Origin: Phellopilus nigrolimitatus
Lineage: Eukaryota; Basidiomycota; Agaricomycetes; Hymenochaetales; Hymenochaetaceae
Length of the DNA stretch: 25,287 bases
Assembly: GCA_021029095.1 (NCBI GenBank)
Contig: JAJOHG010000366.1
Location: 1 to 25,287, forward strand
Direction of reading: 5' to 3'
Of the stretch, positions 1 through 9,249 are shown piece after piece. How positions within the stretch are numbered: position 1 is the stretch's first letter; each line of letters starts with the position of its first letter. Both the position numbers and the translations under genes were made by a program. Below the pieces are notes generated by a model that worked only from the letters and a program-made list of their open reading frames with translations, ran no database searches and was not told the origin of the DNA.

Positions 1-1647
1 TCCGATGGGCTTCGGAGAGGGCTTAATTGCACGCATTGCCATACCTATGGAGTTGGGATTATCCGAGCCAGGGCGGCCAGCGACGAAAATACTGCAATTG
101 ACAGAGGAAAGCGATATAAAATCTAGTTCGCAAAGAATTAATGGTAACTTACAGATAAAATGCACTGATAAAGTTGCTTCCAAGCAGGAAACTATTCACG
201 GACGAGTCGGGCCATGCTTGAATGGCGCCCACGCAAGTCCCGTCGCTTTGCTTCACGATGAGCTGGTTCTGGTTGATTGGAAAGGCTTGGCCGGAGAACG
301 TGAAAGAAACCGATAGCTCGGTTCCGCAAGGAATGTTCCATGCTTGCGCTCCACCTACAAGTGAGTCCAATTTTACCGAAGAGGGGACAGCGGAATCTGT
401 AGGAAAAGGTTTGAGAAGTGCAGCACAAAATCCCGGGGGGGGGGGGGGGGTGGCTTCAGAAAAAGTACTTACAAAAAATATTTGCTTGGCTAACAGGGAA
501 ATATATATCCGGGAAGAAAGGTTCAATCAGCGCTTGAGACTTATTTGAGCTTGCCACAGTCACTCCTGATATCGATGCAGCCCACCCATCCAACTCGATT
601 GTCCAGTCACTTTCTGGTAGTTCGAGGCCGCTATTTGAAGTTGTTCCACTCACGCCATCAGTGGAAGACGTGCCCACTGCAGCGGACGAGGTATTCGCGA
701 TGTTCCAAGTGATGGGACCTTCGTACGCGCTTGAATCAGGCACTACCCAGTGCAATAATCCTCCGTTGCCTTCATCGTCATCGGACGTGAAAGTCGGGGG
801 CTGGAGGTTCATACCAAATGTGAAATTATCATGCGTGGGGTTACGAGTCAGCCATCCGCCAAAGACGGTATCGGAGAAGTCTCCCGTCTCGCCATTCGCA
901 TTCGTCCCAAGCCCAATTAGCCCAGAAGTTACTTCAGAGAAAAGAGAAGAGGTGTCATTTGCCACAATGACTGTTGATTTAAAAAAAAAAGGTTCCTTAG
1001 TTCGGTTTGTTCTTCGCCTCTCGGGGTAAGGGAACAACAAATTTTAGAAGCAAAATACTATGCAAAACGCACTAGTCTGATTAGGATATTGCCAAGCTGA
1101 TCCGTTAACTTCCTGAAGGCCACAGTTCTCCTTGATGAAAGGTCCACTGATCGTCGCGGAACCAATCGTAACATTTTGGGATCCAGGGAATGGCCTTTGG
1201 CTCGACGAAGCAGAAGCATTATAGCTATGCAAATGAACGATGTCAGAGATGATAGAGCATATTATTCTCAAGGAGAGCGCTCACGTAGGCACGCCATCAC
1301 AGCCATTGCATGCCGTTCCAGCAACCGCACTGTATCCTGTGTTCGCCGCCAAAGCGAACTTGAACCGCTGAGTATCTGGCGAAGACGACTGCAACCAAGA
1401 CAGACTTTAGCGTGACCAGCACTCGATGAAAATACTTAAGGGGACGTACCATGTTCACTCCGACCACATATCGCTGGTCTTGATTCACAGTGAGAGGGAT
1501 ATTCACGGTGACGAGCGGAGTATCCCTCCTGTGCAGAATGCGCGCCGCAGCAGTCGCACCATCGACGCAATCGACAAGTAAAGTATTCAGAAAGAGACCG
1601 TAGACGGAGGTTGTCAGGAACTCATGCGCCACCGAGTTGGCCCTCAT
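1..1647 (-). CDS. A1-family aspartic peptidase-like secreted protein, partial, probably inactive
   Basis: Model: complement of exons <1-91, 153-396, 473-970, 1073-1224, 1285-1388 and 1450-1647, with ATG at 1645-1647. All junctions are GT-AG and keep one frame for about 429 residues; the gene continues past the left edge. The first residues are mildly hydrophobic, which suits a signal peptide. The fold is recognised from the N-terminal lobe (YVVGVNM, then FALAANTGYSAV where FxLALDTGS is usual) and from the C-terminal lobe (IPCGTELSVSFTF, GTCVGAIQ, FLLGSNFISAFYLIF). The catalytic Asp of the first lobe is Asn (about residue 82, codon AAC). The second-lobe position reads ALIEPFFPDIYFP with no D[TS]G. 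Family members are normally secreted endopeptidases; this copy looks like a non-peptidase homologue. The family call is firm, the exact edges less so. Intron 397-472 contains a 16-nt G run. Confidence 0.85.
435..450. repeat. 16-nt homopolymer G tract in an intron
   Basis: An uninterrupted run of 16 G on the plus strand (C on the coding strand) lies inside the 76-nt intron 397-472 of the aspartic-peptidase-like gene, upstream of the acceptor. Runs this long are often miscounted, so the length is approximate. It does not touch the reading frame. Confidence 0.9.
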
Positions 1648-2393
1648 CTAGTTTGCACCAGAGAGATATCGAGTTGAAAGAGCGAGAGAATCGGAAGGGT
1701 AAAGCGGCCCCGAGCCTCGGCATTTACATAGTTCGCCCATCATTTCCTCAATTTACTAGGTTCGAGATCTCTAACTGCGTTAGTCCGCTGCATACCAGAC
1801 TGTAAGTGCTCCCACGTATAGAAAAGATAGGCGCGAGGAAGTTGCCGAGGGTGCGCATGGTAATGATACACTGCCTTCTCTTGCACAGCAGATACTCATC
1901 ATCAAGACACATCTTGGACTCAATCTGTCCACAGCCTGTCCATCAAAAGCGAGGCCTGCAAAGAATATGCATTCATGCCAATCTGATTGCATTCATTCTT
2001 ACTGCGAAGAAAGAGAAAAGAGGACAGTCCAAGCCTAAAAGCAATGTGTCGTTGTACGTAGATGTGTCCCCTGTGTTTCGTTGAATTGTTCACCGGGATC
2101 TAGTGTGACATATTTATCCCTTATCCTTACGGGGAAAAAGGGCCTGAACACGGATGTCAAGCGAGCTCAAACCCTCATAGTTTACAGGAGGAAACGCTAA
2201 ATCTGCTCACGCTTCATCCAACTCCTTCCAGTTGCGATCCGAAATCTGCCCCATGACCGTCTGAATTCGAAGGTGATCAATTCAAATTCTTGGCTACTTG
2301 TAAATTTCAGGATAGCTCATACATACTCATGATAAGTCGCAGACGCGTCAATCAACAAGAGAAGTCTTGCGGTGAATAAAACTCCGCTTGCTG
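1648..2393. other. Intergenic region, 5' side of peptidase-like gene and 3' side of SMN-like gene
   Basis: These 746 bases separate the start of the peptidase-like gene (read leftward) from the stop of the SMN-like gene (also leftward). The right part should hold the SMN 3' UTR and the left part the peptidase promoter. Short open frames here have no recognisable motif or intron-consistent extension. A GGTTCGA string near 1758 has no tRNA-like context. Confidence 0.6.
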
Positions 2394-3953
2394 TCAGCGC
2401 TGAGTTGACACTAGTAGTTCTGTTTCTTCCTCTTCCTCTTCTTGTCCTTGTACTTCGTCTTCGTCATTCATCACGTCATTTTTCACGGGAGCTTCTTGCT
2501 CGTTTTTCCTTTGTAACTGCAAACATCACGCATCAATAAGTTAGCCGCCAATAATTCTGGTATACGATGTAGGAATACGCACATGGTACACAGCGGTCCA
2601 GTAGCCGGACCAGTACATTGCACCGATCGCTCGAGTAAACGCATCGTCCGCACTAACTGCACCAACTTCCTCAGCAAGAGAGTTCACTGATGCTACGATG
2701 TATTCAGATCTAGGCACAGATATCAAAGGTACACAAGGCACCGCAGACATACCAGGAAGCATCGTCTCATAGTATGCCGTGACATCGCTTAGCATTGCTT
2801 GGGTACCTTCCGGAACAGGTGGCGGCTTCGAGGGAATCACAGAAGAAAGGGATGCATCATGTGTGGGTATGTAGGTATTGAAATCGAGCGGCGCAGATGA
2901 CTCGACCGCACCCAACAAAGTTTGCGTATGAGTCTGCTGCTTCGAAGGCGCAGCCGTGGAGAAACTATTCTCAATACCCTTGCCTTTGGCTTTATTTTTG
3001 GCCGGAGGCTTATCTGGAGGGATGTTATACCAACTGAAATTAAGAATTCATTAGCTTGATGTAGCAACGATATTACAATTTGTGGCAGACAGCACGTACA
3101 GTGGCGACTTGTGCACTCGGTCTTTCTTCCATCGTTTATTTCTACCGTGCATTTCCTGGTCGAGAGCACACAAAGGAAAAATCAGCATAACCGTCACAAT
3201 AAGAAAAGGGATGTCTAAGATCGTAATCACTTCATATTCTTCATTTGCAGCATCCCAAGCCGCAATAAGCGCTGAATCGTCCCAAATCTCGTCGTGTGTG
3301 AGTTCCCTGCTTTCATCCTCGTCCTCGTCCTCATCCTCGTCTTCAACACCCATATCTCCTTCTCCTTCGCCCCCTCCTTCCCAATCTCTTTCTCCAGTAA
3401 GACCATCCGTCTTGACTGCGCATACGTTTTCGTCTGCAATGCTTTCATCGTACAGAATTTCTTCGGTTTGTACGCCGGGATCATCCCAATGTTGCATTGA
3501 CACGCCCGTGCTCCCATTGCCCCCGCCCTTTGCGGCTCTTCCTGAGGTTGATCCCGATACTTCGGCTCTGTCTCCATCTCCTGCTCCAGAACGACGACTA
3601 CGCCTTCTATTCTTTTTGACTGGGGGCTTTGGTGCTGAAGGGAGGAACGAAGACGGGTTTTGAACACTGGCTGGAACCGCATCTCCACCTACGCGTAAGA
3701 TAGCATCATCGCCGACATCACCGAACGCATTGGTACCTGCAATACTTTCGTCGCGTCTCCGTTTCTTTGCAGGCGGTGAGGAGGATGCATACGGTGCAGC
3801 GATTTTGCTTGAAACTGAAGTAGGATGATGGCGTGTCGTCGCCGCCGCCGCCGCCATTGTGGACGGGCTCGAGATAGGTTTTACTGGCGATGCCTGTGGT
3901 GAGGTAGATGGAAGAGCGTCGAGGTCATCGTATGATACGACTTGGCGAGACAT
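2394..3953 (-). CDS. SMN1: SMN-like protein (survival of motor neuron homologue)
   Basis: Model: complement(2394-2516, 2583-3033, 3100-3155, 3231-3953), all GT-AG, 450 residues. SMN oligomers with Gemin2 load Sm proteins onto spliceosomal snRNAs. Two diagnostic segments are visible. An acidic WDDSALIAAWDAANEEYE stretch (residues 224-241) matches the Gemin2-binding helix. The C-terminal MYWSGYWTAVYH (399-410) matches the Tyr/Gly zipper used for self-association. No Tudor domain is seen between them, only Lys/Pro-rich linker, as in the fission yeast protein. Residues 1-220 form an unusually long low-complexity leader with a poly-Ala run, a KKRRR basic patch, KKNRRRSRR, and an Asp/Glu repeat encoded by a GTC/CTC microsatellite near 3310-3345. 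The tail (411-450) is Glu-rich. The start is the first Met of MSRQVVSYDD. I am sure of the family and less sure that the whole leader is translated. Confidence 0.86.
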
Positions 3954-4127
3954 GCAGTGGACAAGACTAAGTCCTTGACGAGGTCCTTTCTGGGCAGTCT
4001 TGTGTACTTACGTAAGTCAACACCGTATGTACGTACGAGCCGGACTTGGTTACTCTGTCGAATCTCTCTAGCTTTCGAGATTCATTTTGTAAATCTCGAA
4101 GACCTCAGTCTGTATGGCATTTGTTAT
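3954..4127. other. Short upstream region of the SMN-like gene
   Basis: Likely promoter of the SMN-like gene, which starts at 3953 and reads left. It contains a perfect 12-bp palindrome, ACTTACGTAAGT, at 4006-4017 whose core TTACGTAA resembles a bZIP site, followed by alternating GTACGTAC-like sequence at 4027-4036. No gene is visible. Confidence 0.45.
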
Positions 4128-4250
4128 CGCTGAAAAATCGAACTTCTGATTTGAAGTTCGAACTCCGAAGTCGAACTCCGAAGTCGGAAGTCAGAAGCGG
4201 TGATGACGTAAGTTGCAGATCGCAACTTGCAACTTGCAAGTCGCAGCTCT
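4128..4250. repeat. Imperfect short tandem repeats (GAAGTCGAACTCC type, then GCAACTT type)
   Basis: Two adjacent degenerate arrays. From about 4153 a 13-14-nt unit (GAAGTTCGAACTCC, then GAAGTCGAACTCC, then GAAGTCGGAAGTC) runs to about 4197. From about 4210 a 7-nt CAACTTG-type unit repeats (GCAACTTGCAACTTGCAAG). The array directly precedes the Rpn2 relic. Similar AACTTCGA/CGACTTCG vocabulary recurs at 6703-6868 beyond the other end of that relic. Confidence 0.7.
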
Positions 4251-4319
4251 GACCTCCCCAGTATTGTGGTGAGTGGGTATATTTGCAATGGCGTGACTCA
4301 AGTTATCGAATAAATAATC

Positions 4320-6230
4320 TATTGATTCAGGGAATGCACTCGGATACTTCCGAGCCACATTGCCTACAATGCAAATGCCGATCTTTCGTGTCGTCAACAA
4401 TCCATGGAACTCAACATTCGGAAAGCGGATCTCTGTATGCGCTTGAGGCTGGTCGACGCAGGATGTTGTATCGGTCCTGATGCCTAAGGCTATTTGCGTG
4501 ACAAGCTCAAGATTGCGGCGAATGAAGTTGTTCAGCATAGCTCATGCTTGCTACTGTAGACGGGAGTTTTGCAGATGAGGTGCTGGCGTATGCGGGAGAA
4601 ACGCAGCACGAGAAAATCATCTGCGGTCTTGCAGTCAGACTGGCTTTCCTTTATTATATTGGCAGAAACAGACAGACGACATGGTGACGATGCTTCTAGC
4701 TAAGAAGGTAAAGATACTCCTCCCTACCTAGTATTGCTGTTTACACAGTTGTTTCTAAAATCCTATCCTTCGCTATGGCAGTGTCTATTCTGTTGCTCTC
4801 GCATATGCTGGCACTCCGAATTATGGTGCCATTCAAAAGCATCTCTATGCTACTGTTTCCGATACTTCTACATAAATCTCGTCGCACAGTGGTCACCTCC
4901 CTCGCATCTGTGCTCTTCAAGAGCCCTGGCCAGGTACCGAAAATTATGCAACTCCTTGGCGAGAGTTACAAGCCTCATGTTTGTTGCGGTACTTCGCTTT
5001 CCCTTAGTATAACTCGCACAGGAACTTGACTTCAGGGTGCTGCAGATACTCTCGAGCCAATGACCAAAGACCCCGACTTTGTACACCAGGGTGCGTTTGT
5101 CACTTTGGGAATGGTTCTCATACATCAGTCCGAGGCATCATCGCTATCTATGTGGTGCGCTCGCAGTTTTTGTGGTGAAAAAATGTTGCGAACAAACACG
5201 AGGACCCGATGGCTCGCTTTGGCACTATTCTGTGCCAGGGTCTTATTAACGGTGGTGGGCGCAGAAGTGACGATCGATCTGCGGAGTCGCATTGGTGATC
5301 ACAACGCAAGTGCCATTGTCGGTATGGTCTTGTTCTGTCAATTCTGATGTTGGTATCCGCTCACGCACTGCGCTTGCCTTGCGGAGGAGCCTACTCCTAT
5401 TATTGGTCTGAATGGTGACTTAAAGGTACGGACTACTATCAGTCTCATTATTTGTTCGTCAGTTCTCCCTGTTTGCAGACTCCGAAGTTCGAATCCATCT
5501 CCAATGCGAAACCGAGTCTTTTCGCGTACCCCTCGCTGACTAAACCTTCGACAAAAGAGTCTGTCGATAAGGTCGCGACAGCTGGGCTGTCTACCACCGC
5601 GAAAGCGGAAGCGCGTGAAAGGACGAAGGAAAAGGAGAAGGTGGCTGCCACCGATAATGGTGACACTATGGAGACTGTGAGACCATTTTATTGCTCGCAT
5701 TTTACTTGGTTGTTTACAAAAAGAAAAACGAAAAATGAAAGGATGGCAAGAGGCAGCCGAAAGTCGAGGCAAAGGGCGACATCAACATGAATGTGGATGA
5801 GGCTGCGGGTAACATCTCACCCATCACGGGCACCTGAAGCACCGAAGTCTAAAGGCAAAGCACCCAAAAGCAAAAAGCGCAAATCGGAGTTTTCATTTGA
5901 GAAGGTGCCCAACTTCATGCATGTAATTCCTGCGCAGTTGGCGCATATCACTTTTCTGGCCAAAGGTTGTTTCCAACCTGTTCACCCTGTCTCGACTCAG
6001 ACGCCGAAGACCACAAAGGGGAAGGCATCAACAGCATCTGCGGTGAAGCACCTTCGCTTATACCACTGGGCGTGACGTCTGAGCGCTACGCTGGCGGCGG
6101 GAGGATTCTCATTCTCGTTAACCAGTCACTGGATGAGCCTGCCGAGTACATCGAGGCGGAGCTCCCAGTCCTTGTTCCGGCAGTGGAAGCAGCTGCATCA
6201 CCGGCACCAGGAGCAACTGTTTCCGCATAA
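4320..6230 (+). pseudogene. RPN2: Degenerate C-terminal half of 26S proteasome subunit Rpn2 (PSMD1)
   Basis: Translations that hop between frames match the Rpn2 PC-repeat region and C-terminus in order: SESGSLYAL (about 4416), GYLRDKLKIAANEVVQH (about 4489), AYAGETQHEKIICGLA (about 4590), PILRYGSVYSVALAYAGT (about 4763), RRTVVTSLASVLFKSP (about 4880), FVHQGAFVTLGMVLIHQSEA (about 5080), HEDPMARFGTILCQGL (about 5198), ASAIVGMVLFCQF (about 5309), IIGLNGDLK (about 5400), KPSLFAYPSLTKPS (about 5507), VIPAQLAHITFL (about 5921) and PLGVTSERYAGGGRILILVN (6064-6123), ending at TAA 6228-6230. Lesions include stops at 5027-5029 and 5345-5347, frameshifts near 4700, 4876, 5150, 5260 and 6010, and loss of several tens of residues between VVQH and AYAGETQ. 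GT-AG intron relics remain (for example after NGDLK), so it is a decayed genomic duplicate, not a retrocopy. The N-terminal half is absent. The intact gene must lie elsewhere. Confidence 0.9.
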
Positions 6231-6456
6231 CGTCGACTACACAGTCTAATGGAAGGCTGTCCCGTAGTAGCTCCACAAGCTTGCGCAAAGACGAAGAGAC
6301 GTGCGGGCCGTGCTTGATGAAAGGCTCCGCATCTTCGTGTGGGTTAAAAAGGTCATCCTCGTCCAACGAGTTTTCGGGATCAAGGAGGTCCACGAGCCGC
6401 CCAAGTTTGCGTATCCGAGAAAAGCCGAGTTCGTACGAGATATTGTTGCTTAACAT
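6231..6456 (-). other. Unrecognised open frame downstream of the Rpn2 relic
   Basis: A minus-strand frame opening with ATG at 6454-6456 reads smoothly for about 75 residues up to the Rpn2 relic. It has an amphipathic, protein-like composition (GRLVDLLDPENSLDEDDLF, then SSSLRKLVELLRDSLPLD). Beyond 6230 the frame runs antisense through the relic and is probably not meaningful. No family is recognised. It could be a fragment of another gene carried with the duplication, or chance. Confidence 0.3.
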
Positions 6457-6702
6457 AAGTTGGTCTGTGCAGGCGATAGTCCTGAAAGAACACGTGATGG
6501 AGATGGGTCAGACTCTCAGGGTATTAATTGCCTTTTCTGGATGTAAAATATGGCCCAGGGTCCATACCAGGTATTAAACACAGCAAAATAATAGACATGT
6601 CAACCTAGGAGCATGGACTTATAAGCTGAACATAATCAGTGAAACTCAGTGAGTTTTTAATACAATAATTTAGCGAGCAAGTTGTGACTTTGATTTGTTC
6701 GA

Positions 6703-6868
6703 CCATCAAGTTCGAACTGAGAGTTCAGAGTTCGCATAGGTAATGCGTGGGAATTGTGACCTCGACCTCGCACTAGCATAAATTCTTACAACCTCGACTT
6801 CGAACTTGCATAATTCTTGTAACTTCGACTTGTGACTTGCATATTTTCTTACGAGCTCGACTTCGTTC
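6703..6868. repeat. Imperfect 31-33-bp tandem repeat
   Basis: About 3.5 imperfect copies at 6758-6790, 6791-6821, 6822-6853 and 6854-6868. Each has a CTCGACTTCG-like head, a GCATAATTCTTAC-like tail and an AACTTGC middle. The preceding bases 6703-6740 carry related GTTCGAACTGAGAGTTCAGA material. It lies between the Rpn2 and carboxylesterase relics and shares short words with the array at 4128-4250. Confidence 0.75.
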
Positions 6869-7149
6869 TTTGTTAAACAGTGAAAAAAATGCCCATAAGT
6901 CTGGCTGGCGGCACTCTAAAAACCGATGTCCAAATTCAAGATATCCGGACAGAAACGAAGCCGGTCGATCAGAACTAAGCCAAACCACAACGAGAGTTTC
7001 CTACCTTGCGCTTGAAACGTTTCCCCCCTGCGCCGTCTCCATACACTTTCTAACGTGCCATGGACAAATAACTTTTTAGTAATGGACATTATCCTCATTT
7101 GGGGGCATGGAAACTTCCTTTTTTTCCAATCCAGAGAATCTCAAGTTCC

Positions 7150-9249
7150 GCTGGTAGCAGTTACACCAAATTTGGGGGTTTATACGACTTTTAGACCTTA
7201 CAGGCAATTTTCTCGTGATTACGGAAAACTTGGATACTATTCGCCGAGCCTGCCGCTGGGATTTACGTTTTGCGCTTCCTGAAACTCACTCCTAGCGTCG
7301 CGGAACTCGACACGAGTAAATTCGGTGTATGTACCCAACTAGTAAGTGTTATTCTTATACACAAGCCCAATAACGCTATATGAGCTTGCAAACGGCATCT
7401 GTGGGTAAGTTTATGGACGAACATGTCCGCTCTGGACAGGTCGGAGGACTGCCTTTCGATAAACGTCTTCCGCCCGACATCGCTGAACGCGACTGCGGGA
7501 AGTGGCGTACCGGTCTTGGCACAGGTCTATAACGAGGGGGGAGGGGGGTTCTCTGGCTGTGCCATGGTTGCGTCAATTTATAGTTCAATACGGTCATAGA
7601 AAGGTCCGCGTTTCTTTCTAATGAGTGCGCAATCGCCACGCAGAGCACTAGAAGGGTTACTAGTCATGTTTCATTTTATGAAAACGGTTTTCACAGTTAA
7701 AGAGAGTTTCTCGGGACGCTCCGATCATCTATCAACTTAAACTACCGCCTCGGACCTTCGGATTTCCTCAAGGGACTGAGGCTGAACAAAGAGGTGTACT
7801 CAACCTAGGTAACAAGGATGTCATAGCGGCACTACAATGGGTACGCCAGAATATAGCGCATTCAAAAATGATAAGAATTCAGGTGTTTTTATTACCATTC
7901 TACTTTGTCTATCAGTCAATGTTGCGGTGTTATTTATTGTAATTAGGTCACTGTCTTTGGCAGGAACGCTGGGTCCATCGCCATTGTCCAATTGCTCCTC
8001 GGCCCGATTTTCTGCATCGCCAGAGCCGCTGTACGTCAAATCATCTCTGATTCTCTAATGACACATATTATACATTCTGTATAACCACAGAACTCGAATC
8101 AGGTTTGGTTGCGTCCGTTACGCTGTCTAACGCTTCCAGAAACTGGCAGCGATTTGCTTCCGCTCTATCCGAGTGTGGTTACCTGCGGTCCACGAGCTTC
8201 GAGACGGTGGTGAATACGTCGAACGTCGCGTTCAGTGTTATACAGGAGGAATTTTCGTTCCTGCCTGTCATCGATGGACCTGGCGGAGTCATCCATGACC
8301 TTCTATCAAAGCTCTTCACCAGCGGCCATTTTGCGCACATACATTCATTGCGGGCACCAAGTTGGACGAAGGTAACCACTGAGAGCTAGGAAACGGGTGT
8401 TCTTTTTCATAAATACTATTTTACTGATCTACACGACTACTTTTGCACCTTAGGCAACTTGTTCATCCCGTCGACGTTCAACTCATCCGTGCTACTCGTG
8501 GCTCGTCGCAAATAAGACTCTGACAGTTTTGCCTCCAGCGGAGTATCACGCAGTGCTCAACACCTTAATGGATACTTACTCGGATGCGCACTTGGTTCGC
8601 CCTTGGCACAGGAAATGATGCATCTGGGCTGAACGGCCAATTAAAGCGCGTCAGCGCGGTCCAATGTAATGTGGCTTTCAACCCCTCCATTTTGAAAGGA
8701 CACAAGCGGCGAGCCAGCATGGTGTGCAGGTATTTGCGTGTATGTTTACGGATTCGCAGATGGTATTATCGCTCCAATTAGGAGGTATGTTCTCACTTTC
8801 AATCTTACGGATTTCGAATATCCTCGTGATTTTTAAAAATCCAGTTCAACATGGTTTCGAGGTTGCATATGTGTACGAAATGGCGTCGAACGGTCCTACG
8901 TCAATTATTCTGAGCCAAAATATGATCGACTACTAAGTATCATTTGTGAATAGCCTCGATCTAAATGATGGCTGCGGAGACACATATGCTAATCAAGTTG
9001 CAATTGTAGAGATATCGAATATCAAAAAGCTACTGATGTTCTACCGAAAAATCGTATAGGCAAACGCTGGATCCATTATACACCAAATATAGAGGTACGC
9101 TATTCTGTGTCCTAATTTGAATACCTGCTAGTTTGCTGAGCTCTTGCTTTTTAGGCGCTAAAAGAGAGAATTTGAAGATGATACTTGACACGTACCAGGA
9201 AAAACAGATGTCGTTCTTGAATGCACATCTGTTAGCTATTCGCTACTAG
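7150..9249 (+). pseudogene. Degenerate type-B carboxylesterase/lipase (alpha/beta hydrolase)
   Basis: Segments of a fungal carboxylesterase appear in order across shifting frames: LTPSVAELDTSKFG (about 7287), SEDCLSINVFRPTSLNATAG (7442-7501), SINLNYRLGP (about 7730), FGFPQGTEAEQRGVLNLG (about 7760), AGSIAIVQLLLGP (about 7968), FLPVIDGPGGVIHDLLSKLF (8261-8320), AGTKLDEG split by an intron ending near 8452, NLFIPSTFNSS, NDASGLNGQLKR (about 8614), HGFEVAYVYEMASNGPTSII (8849-8908), YTPNIE (about 9080), and the C-terminus ILDTYQEKQMSFLNAHL ending TAG 9247-9249. Lesions include several frameshifts, a stop at 8934-8936 where the family has Trp (NMIDY-stop-VSF), and an apparent Ser-to-Asn change at the nucleophile elbow (NAGS at about 7965, where GESAG is expected). 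The His-containing HGFEV segment survives. GT-AG intron relics show it is a decayed intron-bearing gene. The left edge is uncertain because the signal-peptide exon is not recognisable. Confidence 0.88.

Noticed and set aside
1740..1790. GGTTCGA string resembling a tRNA B box
   Set aside because: No A box, acceptor stem or cloverleaf could be found around it, and the following bases do not fit the GGTTCGANNCC consensus.
3082..3663. Plus-strand 193-codon open frame rich in serine
   Set aside because: It is the antisense shadow of the Asp/Glu-rich region of the SMN-like gene, whose spliced product carries diagnostic motifs.
4006..4017. ACTTACGTAAGT palindrome as an operator controlled by the nearby bZIP gene
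   Set aside because: One site, 18 kb from the bZIP gene, next to a housekeeping gene; nothing supports a regulatory link.
4128..4250. CRISPR-like or telomeric repeat array
   Set aside because: Units are 7-14 nt, imperfect and directly abutting with no spacers, and do not match telomere repeats.
5480..5500. AGTTCGAATCC resembling a tRNA T-loop
   Set aside because: It lies inside a recognisable exon of the Rpn2 relic (TPKFESIS) and no tRNA fold surrounds it.
4320..9249. Transposon or processed-pseudogene origin for the relics
   Set aside because: Intron relics are present in both, and no terminal repeats, poly-A tail or transposase/reverse-transcriptase frame was seen.
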